64,000 bases of DNA from Oleispira sp963851095 (GTDB lineage: Bacteria > Pseudomonadota > Gammaproteobacteria > Pseudomonadales > Oceanobacteraceae), in the NCBI GenBank assembly GCA_963851095.1, contig CAWKOX010000003.1:21467-85466 (forward strand). The letters are read 5' to 3'. The notes under the pieces are model-generated. The model did not search any database. It was not told the DNA's origin and was given only the letters and a program-made list of their open reading frames with translations. A program made the position numbers and the translations under genes. Positions 26,920 to 36,377 of this stretch are shown in pieces; positions within the stretch are counted from its first letter, which is position 1; each line of letters begins with the position of its first letter.

Positions 26920-29139
26920 TTAGTTACTACCGAAGCTAAATTGCTGAGCAGAATTACCATCAGCGCTGTAAAGCTGAAGATTTGCACCATTGTCAGTACT
27001 GCCATACAGAATATCCAATGCTAGCGAATGGTTTTTGCGCGGACGAATAGTATCGCCAACCACATCCCACTGCAGGTTAGGATGGTTCTCACAAGCCCAA
27101 ATACCGACGTTAGTGAAATTCTCGTTACCGTTAGTGCTATCTAAGCAGAAGTTAGGGTTATGCTTACTGCGAATTAAACCCGTACCTGGCTCATGGAACC
27201 ACTTCTGCCAATCAGCGCCGTGGCAATCCCACAAGTAAGCATTGGCTCCGTTACTAAAATCACTCGGTGCAACATCAATGCACTTACCCAGCACTTTCAG
27301 TTCACGGTATTCTGAAGGCAACTTAACACCATATAGCGTCATGTCATCCCAAGCAGGACCACAATCAAACTTAGCGTTACGCTCACCGTCGCCATTTGCA
27401 TCACCGCCGGCCCACTGTAAACCACAGTTATTATCAGAGGTAATACGGACACGTTCGGTAGAGCCACCGGCATAACTGGTAATCGTTAGAGGATCAGCAC
27501 TGCCCGAACAATCAAACTTAGCATTGCGTTCGCCGCCCGACTCAGAACCGTCCCACTCAAGACCACAAGTATGTCCACCAGCGCGCGTTTTAATCACACC
27601 GTGAATGCTTACACTACCGTCACTATTCGTTATAGGTGCACTATCGGCGGAAAAGAACATAGGATCGCCTTTGGCCATGCAATCAAACTTAGCATTGCGC
27701 TCACCCGTACCTTCGTCACCACCTTGCCACTGTAGCTCGCAATTATTGTGCGTCGCTTTCATAAAGAATTCATACGTCAGGCCAGATTTCAGCGACTTTA
27801 AAGAAACCGTGCCATCACCATAATCAATCTCGTGCTTAGACGTTTTCCAAACCCCCTCTTCTATTACATCGCTGTAGTCCAACCAAGCATAAGCCGCATT
27901 ATTAGCTGTTTTTGCAGCTTTTAAAATTTCATTTTGCTGGCTATTAGTGGGAACCGCGAACTGCCATTGGCTGCCTAAAGCCTGACATGCCGTTTGGCCA
28001 GCCCCAGTTGAATGACCACCCGTTTGCTGAGAAATAGCCCACTGTTTACCACCTTCAGTTTTACAAGCGTAAGGATGCGTTGCACCACAAGCCCAATCAT
28101 CAAAACGACCATTAGCCATAGAAAGAGCACAATCTTCAGCATTATTGTAATTATTCGGCTGTAACTCACCCCAACTCCAAATAGAAGCTTTCATGCGTGA
28201 ATCACCCATAGTGATCATATCTAAAGACAAAGCGGTAATACCACAACGTCCAGCCTTAGCCGCTAAAGCAGCATCAATTTTAGGACCAGGATCACCAAAA
28301 GCACGACCTAAGTTAGTCATATCTTCCCAGATACGGTGAGCGCCATCTTGCTTCGCTGTATCGGCTAAACAATCAGCCTCTGATTTATCTAAAATAGACT
28401 GACCACCACCGGATACCCAGTTGTGAATGCTATTCCAAGAATATCCTGTCCAGGGGCCACGGCCAGCACAGCTGCTACCCATAATCACAATTTGCTTACC
28501 AGCTTTTAAAACATCTTCTTCGGTTGTGGTTTTCACCATTGTTGAGTAGTCATCGCACTGACCCGCAGGTTGCTTGTAAATTAAGTCATCGATAGCGGCT
28601 ACGGCACTGACTAACTCAGCATCATGGCCTTCAGCATCATCTTGGAAATAGAGAGTGACCACTTCTTTGGGGTTCTTACGAATCCAGTTATTCACTTCAT
28701 TAACACCGTCTTTTAAGTAACGCTCAAGACCGCTGCAACCGAAGTCATCATCACCCGCGTGGCACATTAATAGTGCACTGCCACCCGGTAGATCTTTTGT
28801 TTGCCATACCCAGTGGTAGTCCATTTCTATGGTACGCACACCCAAATCCAATAATTCGGTAATGGTTAATGTGTGGTTCGGATCAATATGAACCAAAGAG
28901 CTATAAGCTGAACTGTTATAGGCGTTGTGCCCCATAACATTAAAACCTTGTGACATGGGGGTCGCATTATCCAGCCTATTTTGGTGGGCTAATGCCTTGA
29001 ACTCCCAACTCTGCTGATGGTTAGCAATGGCACTATTATCGGTAGCTATAACAGACGGTGCGCCGCTAAAAGCTAATACTGTATGACTAAGACCCATTAA
29101 AGCGCCTGCCAAAAGGGTCTGAATAAGATGTTTTTTCAT
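26920..29139 (-). CDS. Large secreted PLC-like protein with C-type-lectin-like, repeat and ricin-lectin regions
   Basis: A 739-residue protein. It has a signal peptide (residues 1-23, ending VLA-FS). A PI-PLC-like TIM-barrel region spans about 40-330, with MGHNAYNSSAY as the first catalytic-His region and LLMCHAGDD as the second. A C-type-lectin-like segment follows at about 355-440 (YACKTEGGKQWA, CQALGSQWQFAVP, YAWLDYSD). Then come three tandem units of about 45 residues, each carrying a Cys-Gly/Glu-Leu core, a GERNAKFDC motif and a DP/DD-turn. A C-terminal ricin B lectin (about 610-739) ends the protein. The gene is divergent from an AraC regulator and has its own terminator. It is probably exported and surface-binding. 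Confidence 0.82.
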   Translation of the reverse strand: MKKHLIQTLLAGALMGLSHTVLAFSGAPSVIATDNSAIANHQQSWEFKALAHQNRLDNATPMSQGFNVMGHNAYNSSAYSSLVHIDPNHTLTITELLDLGVRTIEMDYHWVWQTKDLPGGSALLMCHAGDDDFGCSGLERYLKDGVNEVNNWIRKNPKEVVTLYFQDDAEGHDAELVSAVAAIDDLIYKQPAGQCDDYSTMVKTTTEEDVLKAGKQIVIMGSSCAGRGPWTGYSWNSIHNWVSGGGQSILDKSEADCLADTAKQDGAHRIWEDMTNLGRAFGDPGPKIDAALAAKAGRCGITALSLDMITMGDSRMKASIWSWGELQPNNYNNAEDCALSMANGRFDDWACGATHPYACKTEGGKQWAISQQTGGHSTGAGQTACQALGSQWQFAVPTNSQQNEILKAAKTANNAAYAWLDYSDVIEEGVWKTSKHEIDYGDGTVSLKSLKSGLTYEFFMKATHNNCELQWQGGDEGTGERNAKFDCMAKGDPMFFSADSAPITNSDGSVSIHGVIKTRAGGHTCGLEWDGSESGGERNAKFDCSGSADPLTITSYAGGSTERVRITSDNNCGLQWAGGDANGDGERNAKFDCGPAWDDMTLYGVKLPSEYRELKVLGKCIDVAPSDFSNGANAYLWDCHGADWQKWFHEPGTGLIRSKHNPNFCLDSTNGNENFTNVGIWACENHPNLQWDVVGDTIRPRKNHSLALDILYGSTDNGANLQLYSADGNSAQQFSFGSN

Positions 29140-29412
29140 GTTTATCTCTTATTTTTATAATTCCCCACAAAAATAAGAGTTTTTGACCATGAACACATCA
29201 TCCAAAGATGACAATATTCTGAACTATCGCGCCACCTTCTTAAGCTAAACTGTTAACAAATAACTACATTTTTGTCATGCTAAAGTAGTATATAGACCAT
29301 AGAATCTGATAAATTCAATATAGGTCAAACTAAGCCAATATCATTATATGCAGGTACTATCGTTTCATTTAAATCTATAATGCTTAATCTAAAAAAATAA
29401 AAAAACAAAACT

Positions 29413-30441
29413 ATGCCTAATGCTCACAAGCACCCCTCAGTCAGTATTCATTACCTAAACATTATTAATAATGCGTTAGAGCGAATAGGCTTTCAGTCGC
29501 CTGAAATCAATACACTCACAGAGCAATATACCGAGCAAGAGTATTATTTTAACCGCGTTCCCTTAGCGACATTAAATGAAACTTGGCAGAGTGCGGAACG
29601 GATCACTCAAGACCCAATTATCGGCCTACACGTGGGTGAAAAAATTCACCCTAATGATTATGGGCTTTTAGGTCAGATCATGATGAATTGTAATAACTTG
29701 GCTGAAGCGCTAGAAAGCATTCTTTCTGTTGAATTTATAATCAACAATATTTTTGTTTCTGAAGTTATTATTGAAAATGATTGCGCGGTTAATCGCATTC
29801 ACTCCCAGCAGTACGAAGCTGAGAATATTCGACATATCATTGAGCAAGATATATCGGCTTTAATTAATATTGGTCTCTTTGTTATGAACAAAGAATATGG
29901 AGATCATAATCGTCCAATTGAAATACATTTTCGCCACAAGCCTGCTGCGAATATTGCAGAATATGAACGCATTTTAAAAACCAAAGTGCTGTTTGAACAA
30001 GAGCATAATCAAGCTATTTTTCCTTTAGCGATACTTGAATCCCCTATTTATAATCCGAACCCGAGAATCGTTGAATTATTAAATATTGAACTGCATCAGC
30101 TCTTACATGATGTCGAAAACCAAGACACTTTAACGTTAAGGCTTTGGCGATTTTTTCAAATGCAGAGAGCGAGTTTTACCGCGGATATAGATAGTATTGC
30201 CCAGCAGTTCAACATCACACCTCGAACTCTACAGCGCAGGCTTCAGCAAGAAGGCACAAGCTTCCAGGATGAGTTCAAGCACTTCAGGACCCAACAAGCA
30301 AAACAACTTTTAAATAATAAGCAATTAACCATCTGTGAAGTCGCTTTTAAAATGGGCTTTAACGATAACAGTGCTTTTCATAAAGCGTTTAAACGCTGGA
30401 CCGGTTTAACACCTAAGGATTTTCAACGCACCCTAAATTAA
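29413..30441 (+). CDS. AraC-family transcriptional regulator
   Basis: A 342-residue regulator with an N-terminal arabinose-binding-like domain (PIIGLHVGEKIHPNDYGLLG and MMNCNNLAEAL at about 75-110) and a C-terminal AraC double helix-turn-helix (ITPRTLQRRLQQEG, then MGFNDNSAFHKAFKRWTGLTP). It is divergent from the PLC/lectin gene with 273 bases between the starts, an arrangement typical of a local activator. The N-terminal half is similar to the AraC remnant at 25678-26061, so the two regulators and two PLC genes may descend from one duplicated PLC-regulator pair. The start ATG is the first in frame and has an A-rich upstream region but no clear ribosome site. Confidence 0.88.
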   Translation: MPNAHKHPSVSIHYLNIINNALERIGFQSPEINTLTEQYTEQEYYFNRVPLATLNETWQSAERITQDPIIGLHVGEKIHPNDYGLLGQIMMNCNNLAEALESILSVEFIINNIFVSEVIIENDCAVNRIHSQQYEAENIRHIIEQDISALINIGLFVMNKEYGDHNRPIEIHFRHKPAANIAEYERILKTKVLFEQEHNQAIFPLAILESPIYNPNPRIVELLNIELHQLLHDVENQDTLTLRLWRFFQMQRASFTADIDSIAQQFNITPRTLQRRLQQEGTSFQDEFKHFRTQQAKQLLNNKQLTICEVAFKMGFNDNSAFHKAFKRWTGLTPKDFQRTLN

Positions 30442-30464
30442 ATAGTTTAGAGTACGCCTACGAA

Positions 30465-31964
30465 TTAAGCCGACTTCAATTCAAATGAGAACTGAACTCC
30501 TTCGCCCAGCACACTGATAACTTTTAATTCCGAGCCATGCAACTCAATAATACGCTTACTAATGGCCAAACCTAATCCGCTATTGCGACCTTTTCCACAC
30601 ACGCTATTACTGGCTTTAAAATGAGCATCAAATATAAACGGTAAATCTTTTTCGGCAATACCAAGACCGGTGTCTTTTATACTCACGCTAAAATGGCCAG
30701 CATTCTTTGAAGGTAATACCTCAATGTTAATACTGTCGCCAGCCTCACAGTGACGTAACGCATTATCAATGATATTGGTGATGACATTTTCTAGTTTTTC
30801 TATGTTTGCCATCACCATAATTGAAGAATCTTTTGGCTCGATGTTTAAGCTTATCTGTTGTTTACTGGCCTCTAGCGCCATCTTTTGTAAAACATCTTGC
30901 GCAAACTCAGCGATACATACAGGCTCGGTATGCAATATCACCGTTTCACTATCTAAATGCGCTAATTCAAAAAGCTGCTCAATCAATCGACTCATGTGCT
31001 GTGCATTTCTCATCGCGACATTAATAAGCTCTTCACTCTCTTGTGGCGTAAGTTCTTTATTTTTTAAATGCCATGTTTCCAAATACCCTTGCAAGGATGC
31101 TAATGGCGTACGCAGATCATGAGAAACATACGAGATTAATTCACGACGTAATTCATCTGTATTTTTTACTTTTTGATATTGAACATTGAGTGTTTTTGCC
31201 ATTTCATTAAAGGTGCTACCCAATCGTTCTATTTCATCAGCCGAATTTTGTTGCCACTGAGAAAGCGGTAACTGGCCCTGTTCAAAACCTTTTTGTCTCA
31301 ATTGCTGCATGTCTTGGGTTAAGCGACGTAACGGCCGAGTTAATAGAGCAAACAGTATAAGGATGATTACCAACCCAAATAGCATGGCTAAAACTAAACT
31401 CCAAGCCGCTAACGATAGAATATGGCTTTGTTGCAACAAATCGACGATACCATCGTAAATTTCGCCACCAATAATAATGTACAAGTACCCTTGCAAAACT
31501 TCCTTACCTTGAATATTTTCAAGAATCGGGGCTGCGGAAAATATTTTATGAGTATCTTCGCTTCTAGGGTCCTCCCCTAGAATGGGAAGATTAGATTGAT
31601 TACTTAGAAATGCTTGGATAGGTTGAATATCTACAACTTGTTTTTTAATACGCTGAGGTTCGGCCGAATACGTTTTCACCTGCCCTTGTGGGCCTAAAAT
31701 ATAAAACTCAAAACTTGGCCCAAGAATCATCATAGAATGAAAAGCATTTTTCAATGCGGTATGATCAATCTCGCCATTCTTTAATAATTCATTATCATGT
31801 ACAACGTGCTCAGCTAGTTGATAGTGTAACTTTTGCTCTACTTCATTTTGATAGCTGCGGGTTAAATACTGCGCAAGAACTAACAAAATAATACCCATAA
31901 CAACAAAGCTAATAATTAAGCCTAACGACAGTTTACTGTAAAATGAAAATACTAAACTACGCAT
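30465..31964 (-). CDS. Sensor histidine kinase
   Basis: A 499-residue membrane kinase. Transmembrane helices lie at about 10-33 and 178-205 and flank a periplasmic sensor domain of about 145 residues. A HAMP domain follows (about 205-265), then the H-box YVSHDLRTPLASLQGY with the phosphoacceptor His. The catalytic ATPase domain has the N-box NIIDNALRHC, the D-box DTGLGIAEKD and the G-box GRNSGLGLAIS. It is coded 11 bases downstream of its response regulator and is surely its partner. The signal sensed is unknown. The kinase layout resembles envelope-stress kinases in general form. Confidence 0.93.
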   Translation of the reverse strand: MRSLVFSFYSKLSLGLIISFVVMGIILLVLAQYLTRSYQNEVEQKLHYQLAEHVVHDNELLKNGEIDHTALKNAFHSMMILGPSFEFYILGPQGQVKTYSAEPQRIKKQVVDIQPIQAFLSNQSNLPILGEDPRSEDTHKIFSAAPILENIQGKEVLQGYLYIIIGGEIYDGIVDLLQQSHILSLAAWSLVLAMLFGLVIILILFALLTRPLRRLTQDMQQLRQKGFEQGQLPLSQWQQNSADEIERLGSTFNEMAKTLNVQYQKVKNTDELRRELISYVSHDLRTPLASLQGYLETWHLKNKELTPQESEELINVAMRNAQHMSRLIEQLFELAHLDSETVILHTEPVCIAEFAQDVLQKMALEASKQQISLNIEPKDSSIMVMANIEKLENVITNIIDNALRHCEAGDSINIEVLPSKNAGHFSVSIKDTGLGIAEKDLPFIFDAHFKASNSVCGKGRNSGLGLAISKRIIELHGSELKVISVLGEGVQFSFELKSA

Positions 31965-31975
31965 ATAAAATGCCT

Positions 31976-32677
31976 TTAACGATGACAGCCACCAAACTTA
32001 TAACCCACTCCCCAAACCGTTAAAATATATTCAGGTTTAGAGGGATCTTGCTCTAGTTTATTGCGCAAACGATTGATATGAGAATTTACAGTATGCTCAT
32101 ATCCACTATGCTGATAACCCCAGACGCTATCCAATAATTGAGCGCGACTGAAAACCATTCCGGGCTGTCGAGCCAAATAAATAAGTAAGTCAAACTCGGT
32201 ACTGGTGAGTTCTATTTCTTGATCGTGTAATACCACCTTACGTCGGCCAACATCAATCATTAGGCTATCAATCAGCAGTTCATTTGATGGCGCTACTGGT
32301 TTATTTAACATATCCATGCGACGTAGCATGGCTTTCACACGAGCTTGTAATTCACGCACACTAAAAGGCTTGGTTAAATAATCATCAGCCCCCATTTCAA
32401 GACCTACAACTCGGTCAGCTTCACTGTCTCGTGCGGTTAGCATCAAAATTGGTGTTAATATATTGGCCGCGCGCAAATTTCGACAAATCTCTAGACCATC
32501 CATTTCTGGTAACATTAAATCCAGTACGACTAAATCATATTGACCATTATTCGCCAGCTCAAACCCCCGACGGCCATTATCACAAGACTCTACATCGTGA
32601 TTCATATCTTTAAGGTTCATGGCAATCAATTTATTAATATCTAGATCGTCTTCAACCACTAATATTTGTTTGTTCAT
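31976..32677 (-). CDS. OmpR-family response regulator
   Basis: A 233-residue regulator with a receiver domain (acidic pair E9/D10 region, phosphoacceptor D53 in VVLDLMLPEMDG, Lys in TKPF) and an OmpR/PhoB winged helix (about 130-230, with LTSTEFDLLIYLARQPG and YEHTVNSHINRLRNKLE). The gene lies directly upstream of the histidine kinase gene. It is 190 bases downstream of the two spondin-domain genes on the same strand, so the four genes may be co-transcribed or functionally linked. Confidence 0.94.
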   Translation of the reverse strand: MNKQILVVEDDLDINKLIAMNLKDMNHDVESCDNGRRGFELANNGQYDLVVLDLMLPEMDGLEICRNLRAANILTPILMLTARDSEADRVVGLEMGADDYLTKPFSVRELQARVKAMLRRMDMLNKPVAPSNELLIDSLMIDVGRRKVVLHDQEIELTSTEFDLLIYLARQPGMVFSRAQLLDSVWGYQHSGYEHTVNSHINRLRNKLEQDPSKPEYILTVWGVGYKFGGCHR

Positions 32678-32866
32678 TTATTGCCAACAATACCATGTTA
32701 GTTAGCACCACCAATTATTAGCAATAAATTAAGAGCAAAAATTAATAGAGCAATAGGCTAAATATTACTTAGCGACAACTTCGTTTGATGGAATTAAACA
32801 AGGGAAGTTCCCATAACCTGACTCACTTTAAAATACATCAGGTCATGGGCTTCAAACTGAGCAGTT

Positions 32867-33592
32867 TTACTCGGTACGAGTAATCGTTAATACGGCGGCA
32901 GGTGAATCGAAACCGTGAGTACTATTAAGTACTGACTCACCGTAACCATGATCCTTACCTACGATGCCAGGATGCCTTGCTACATAATCCACATCGTCTC
33001 GTGCCATATTAAAGCCTTCCCCACCATCAGCAGGACCAGGGATAGTTCCCTCTAGCTCACTATTACCTTCGGTGCCTGCATCATAAATAGGCAAGGAGTG
33101 CTTTACACTTTCTCCAACGGCTAAGCCTGATAAGTCGACGCCCGTTTTACCGATGAAAGCATCATTGGTATTCACCAGCATACTAATAAGGGTCAGTTTC
33201 ATATCGGAACGAACATCTGCCCCCACCGTAAGCATACCGCCCGCCCCAGGACCAATAACGCCTGCCCCAGACACGGCACTGTATACACTCGAAGATTGTG
33301 TATTTAGCAAAGCAGTATTATCACCACCTTCTGCCAATATCTCTAGGTTCTCTGACGCTGGCGTCCCGATTATCCACGCACGGTAGTCACTGCTATGAAG
33401 CTGAACTGATAGAGGTGATAGTGGCTGGTTGCTTGTTAAGTTAGTCACGGTAATATTATACGACGCAGACTCAGTATCGTTACTTACATCAGAACTGCTA
33501 TTACTCGTTCCGCCACACGCACTCAGCAAGCTGGCACTAAAGATAGCAAATGCCAGAGAACCCGCTTTTCGGTTTAAATATTTCATATGCAA
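32867..33592 (-). CDS. Spondin-domain lipoprotein
   Basis: A 241-residue exported protein. The signal ends in a lipobox LLSACGG, so it should be lipid-anchored. A spondin_N domain follows: ITVTNLTSNQPLSPLSVQLHSSDYRAW near the start, AEGGDNTAL, then MLVNTNDAFIGKTGVDLS and YDAGTEGNSE, which mirror eukaryotic spondin strands. The metal-binding-like acidic loop DAGTE is present. It lies 5 bases downstream of a second spondin-domain gene. The likely start may be the Met three codons in (MKYLNRKAGS), since the first Met leaves a longer n-region. The function of bacterial spondin-domain proteins is not established. Confidence 0.82.
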   Translation of the reverse strand: MHMKYLNRKAGSLAFAIFSASLLSACGGTSNSSSDVSNDTESASYNITVTNLTSNQPLSPLSVQLHSSDYRAWIIGTPASENLEILAEGGDNTALLNTQSSSVYSAVSGAGVIGPGAGGMLTVGADVRSDMKLTLISMLVNTNDAFIGKTGVDLSGLAVGESVKHSLPIYDAGTEGNSELEGTIPGPADGGEGFNMARDDVDYVARHPGIVGKDHGYGESVLNSTHGFDSPAAVLTITRTE

Positions 33593-33597
33593 GGCTC

Positions 33598-34293
33598 CTA
33601 TTTAACGGTCACAACCACTTTGGCTACAGGGTTCAACCAACGATGAATGCGACTGTCAACATCACTAATACCTGCCGTTAAACTGGTATCGCCTGTATTA
33701 CCACGGTGAATATGAACAGTTTGATTAGCCTCCATATCCGTTACTCCGGTTGCGCCCGTCCCCGCGTCCATACCCGGAGCAGCTGGAATACCATCGTCCG
33801 CGCCACCATTAACGGTATCAATGATTTCATCATTCACTTCCGTACCAGCATCATAGCCATTCAAATAAATAGTATATGTACCTACTTCCGATGGAATTTC
33901 CCAACCATCGAGGCCAATAAAGCCATCGTTGGTCGGCAGCATCATGGCTACGACTGATAAGTGAGTATTAACCCCGGTATCAATCGCGGTAGCTGGCGAG
34001 CTAGCAGAAGGAGCCAATAGGCCCGCTGCAATATTATTAGTATTCACAACCGAATCAGCACTGGCTTCGATTAATGGGGCTGTATTACCACCTTCTGCCA
34101 TTGCCTGTAGTGCAGCTGTCGCAGCTTGGCCGGCCGTAAACAAATGAGTATCACTATCATGTGCACTGACTAAAACAGGTGTAAAAGTCATACCGTGAGT
34201 AAGGTTAGTTACTTCAACATCGATTGACTGAGAGAATGCCATAGCACTTGCAAGACTTAGGGGTAAAACTGAAAGTAATAATTTGGTTTTCAT
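33598..34293 (-). CDS. Secreted spondin-domain protein
   Basis: A 231-residue paralogue of the downstream lipoprotein, but with a normal cleavable signal (about residues 1-21, SAMAFS). The spondin features are ITVTN-like VEVTNLTHGMTFTPVLVSAHDSD, AEGGNTAPL, MLPTNDGFIGLDGWEI and YDAGTEVNDE. The last about 40 residues carry RGNTGD and a terminal VAKVVVTVK strand. The two genes are 5 bases apart and form an operon, with a secreted and a lipid-anchored product. An intrinsic terminator of the nqr operon lies upstream of its start, so it has its own promoter within 34294-34416. Confidence 0.82.
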   Translation of the reverse strand: MKTKLLLSVLPLSLASAMAFSQSIDVEVTNLTHGMTFTPVLVSAHDSDTHLFTAGQAATAALQAMAEGGNTAPLIEASADSVVNTNNIAAGLLAPSASSPATAIDTGVNTHLSVVAMMLPTNDGFIGLDGWEIPSEVGTYTIYLNGYDAGTEVNDEIIDTVNGGADDGIPAAPGMDAGTGATGVTDMEANQTVHIHRGNTGDTSLTAGISDVDSRIHRWLNPVAKVVVTVK

Positions 34294-34416
34294 GATCTGT
34301 CCTTTATTAGATTCTTGTTGGAACCCTTACAAGACTAAACACTATAATTAACAAACATTTCACGAAGTTCTAACAAAACTATCACGAGATGTCATAATTT
34401 CATAAAATTCAAAAGC

Positions 34417-34456
34417 AAAAAAGCCGCATTAGAATTACTTCTAAGGCGGCTTTTTT
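34417..34456 (-). terminator. Terminator of the nqr operon
   Basis: A GCCGCCTTAGAA / TTCTAATGCGGC stem with a short loop is followed by TTTTTT on the minus strand, 65 bases past nqrF. T-runs on both strands would allow bidirectional action. Confidence 0.8.
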
Positions 34457-34520
34457 GAGTACTTGGTTAGCGTTAGTCGACGCTAATGCTTAACCAGATC
34501 TAGTATTAACCAAATCTAAT

Positions 34521-35750
34521 TTAACCAAAGTCATCTAACATGATGTTCTCAGGTTCAACACCCATGTCTTCCAGCATAGCGATCACTGATTGGTTCATGA
34601 TAGGTGGTCCACACATGTAGAACTCACAATCTTCAGGGGCTGGGTGATCTTTCAAGTACTCTTCCAACAATACGTTGTGGATGAAACCTGTTAAACCTTC
34701 CCAGTTATCTTCTGGTTGTGGATCCGACATGGCTACGTGCCATTCGAAGTTCGGGAACTCCGCGGCTAGGCCGTCATAATCTTCTTTGTAGAATAACTCT
34801 TTCAAAGAACGAGCACCGTACCAGAAGCTGATCTTACGATCTGACTTCAAGCGCTTAAGCTGATCAAAGATGTGCGAACGCATTGGAGCCATACCCGCAC
34901 CACCACCTACGAAAACCATCTCAGCATCAGTTTCTTTCGCGAAGAATTCACCAAATGGACCGTATACAGTGACCTTGTCGCCTGGCTTCAAATTGAAAAC
35001 GTAAGTAGACATGATACCTGGGTTAATACCCGTTGTGCCTGGAGGTGGCGTTGCAATACGAATATTGAACTTCACAACACCCTGCTCTTCTGGGTAGTTC
35101 GCCATAGAATATGCGCGAATTGTATCTTCAGTACATACCGTCTTCAGATCGAAGAACTTAAAGTGTTCCCAATCACCACGGTATTCTTCTTCAATATCAA
35201 AATCAGAGAAATTAATCTCAAACGGAGGACATTCAAGCTGAACATAGCCACCAGCACGGAAATCAACAACTTCACCTTCAGGTAGACGCAAGGTCAACTC
35301 TTTAATAAAGGTTGCCATATTAGGATTCGATTCAACAATCGTTTCCCATTTCTTAACACCAAATACTTCTTCAGGAACTTCTACTACCATGTCCTGTTTA
35401 ACAGGAACCTGGCAGGACAAGCGCCAGCCTTCACGGGCCTCGCCTTTAGTGAAGTGTGATTCTTCAGTTGGCAGCATAGAGCCACCACCATCTGTTACCT
35501 GGCACTTACACTGAGCGCAAGTACCACCACCACCGCATGCGGATGATAAAAATACTTCGTTCGCCGCAAGTGTTTGCAACAACTTACCGCCCGCTTCCGT
35601 TTCAACAGTTTTTTCGCCGTTGATAACAATTTTTACATTACCGGAACTTACCAGCTTGGCACGTGCGCTTAAAATCACAGCAACCAGAGCTAATACGATA
35701 ACGGTAAACATCACAACGCCTAGTATCAGCGTGGAAGTTTGTAAATCCAT
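34521..35750 (-). CDS. nqrF: Na+-NQR subunit F (NADH and 2Fe-2S subunit)
   Basis: A 409-residue subunit that takes electrons from NADH. One N-terminal membrane helix (about 6-27) is followed by a plant-type ferredoxin domain with cysteines in ACGGGGTCAQCKCQ and the fourth in LSCQVP. An FAD-binding domain (RAYSMANYPEEQG) and an NADH-binding domain (VFVGGGAGMAPMRS, ending YMCGPPIMNQSV) complete it. It is the last gene of nqrABCDEF. The genes apbE and nqrM, often found just after nqrF and needed for flavin attachment and assembly, are not here. The operon ends with a terminator. Confidence 0.97.
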   Translation of the reverse strand: MDLQTSTLILGVVMFTVIVLALVAVILSARAKLVSSGNVKIVINGEKTVETEAGGKLLQTLAANEVFLSSACGGGGTCAQCKCQVTDGGGSMLPTEESHFTKGEAREGWRLSCQVPVKQDMVVEVPEEVFGVKKWETIVESNPNMATFIKELTLRLPEGEVVDFRAGGYVQLECPPFEINFSDFDIEEEYRGDWEHFKFFDLKTVCTEDTIRAYSMANYPEEQGVVKFNIRIATPPPGTTGINPGIMSTYVFNLKPGDKVTVYGPFGEFFAKETDAEMVFVGGGAGMAPMRSHIFDQLKRLKSDRKISFWYGARSLKELFYKEDYDGLAAEFPNFEWHVAMSDPQPEDNWEGLTGFIHNVLLEEYLKDHPAPEDCEFYMCGPPIMNQSVIAMLEDMGVEPENIMLDDFG

Positions 35751-35762
35751 AATATTGCTCCC

Positions 35763-36377
35763 TTACAATGAGACGCCAGAGAACGACATAAAGCCAAGAG
35801 ACATCAAACCAACTGTGAAGAAGGTAATGCCTAAGCCTTGAAGTCCTGCTGGAACATCGCTGTATTTCATTTTTTCACGAATACCTGCAAGTGCAGTAAT
35901 CGCTAATGCCCAACCTACACCCGCACCAATACCGTAAACGGTTGATTCTGCGAAATTGTAATCACGCTCTACCATGAACAAAGAAGCACCCATAATGGCA
36001 CAGTTCACAGTAATCAAAGGTAGGAATACACCCAAAGCGTTATAAAGTGCAGGTACATACTTATCCAGAAACATTTCCAAGATTTGTACGATGGCTGCAA
36101 TTACACCAATATAGGTTAATAGACCCAAAAAGCTCAAATCAACCGATGCGTATTCAGCACCCATCCAAGCCCAAGCACCTTCTTTTAAAACGTAAGTATA
36201 AATCAGGTTGTTAATTGGCACGGTGATCGCAAGTACTACAATAACTGCAACACCAAGGCCAATAGCTGTTTGAATTTTCTTAGAGATGGCCAAAAAGGTA
36301 CACATACCTAAGAAAAACGCTAATGCCATGTTCTCTACGAATACGGCTTTAATGAACAAACTAATATAATGTTCCAT
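35763..36377 (-). CDS. nqrE: Na+-NQR subunit E
   Basis: A 204-residue integral membrane subunit with six hydrophobic helices. Together with NqrD it holds the intramembrane iron-sulfur site through conserved Cys residues (here in FLGMCTFLAIS and ITVNCAIMGASLF). Its start overlaps the last base of nqrD (TAATG), so the two are translationally coupled. nqrF follows 12 bases downstream. Confidence 0.96.
   Translation of the reverse strand: MEHYISLFIKAVFVENMALAFFLGMCTFLAISKKIQTAIGLGVAVIVVLAITVPINNLIYTYVLKEGAWAWMGAEYASVDLSFLGLLTYIGVIAAIVQILEMFLDKYVPALYNALGVFLPLITVNCAIMGASLFMVERDYNFAESTVYGIGAGVGWALAITALAGIREKMKYSDVPAGLQGLGITFFTVGLMSLGFMSFSGVSL

Noticed and set aside
32808..32850. Inverted repeat past the spondin operon as an intrinsic terminator
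   Set aside because: The arms CCCATAACCTGA and TCAGGTCATGGG pair imperfectly around a long loop and no T-run follows, so I did not list it as a feature.
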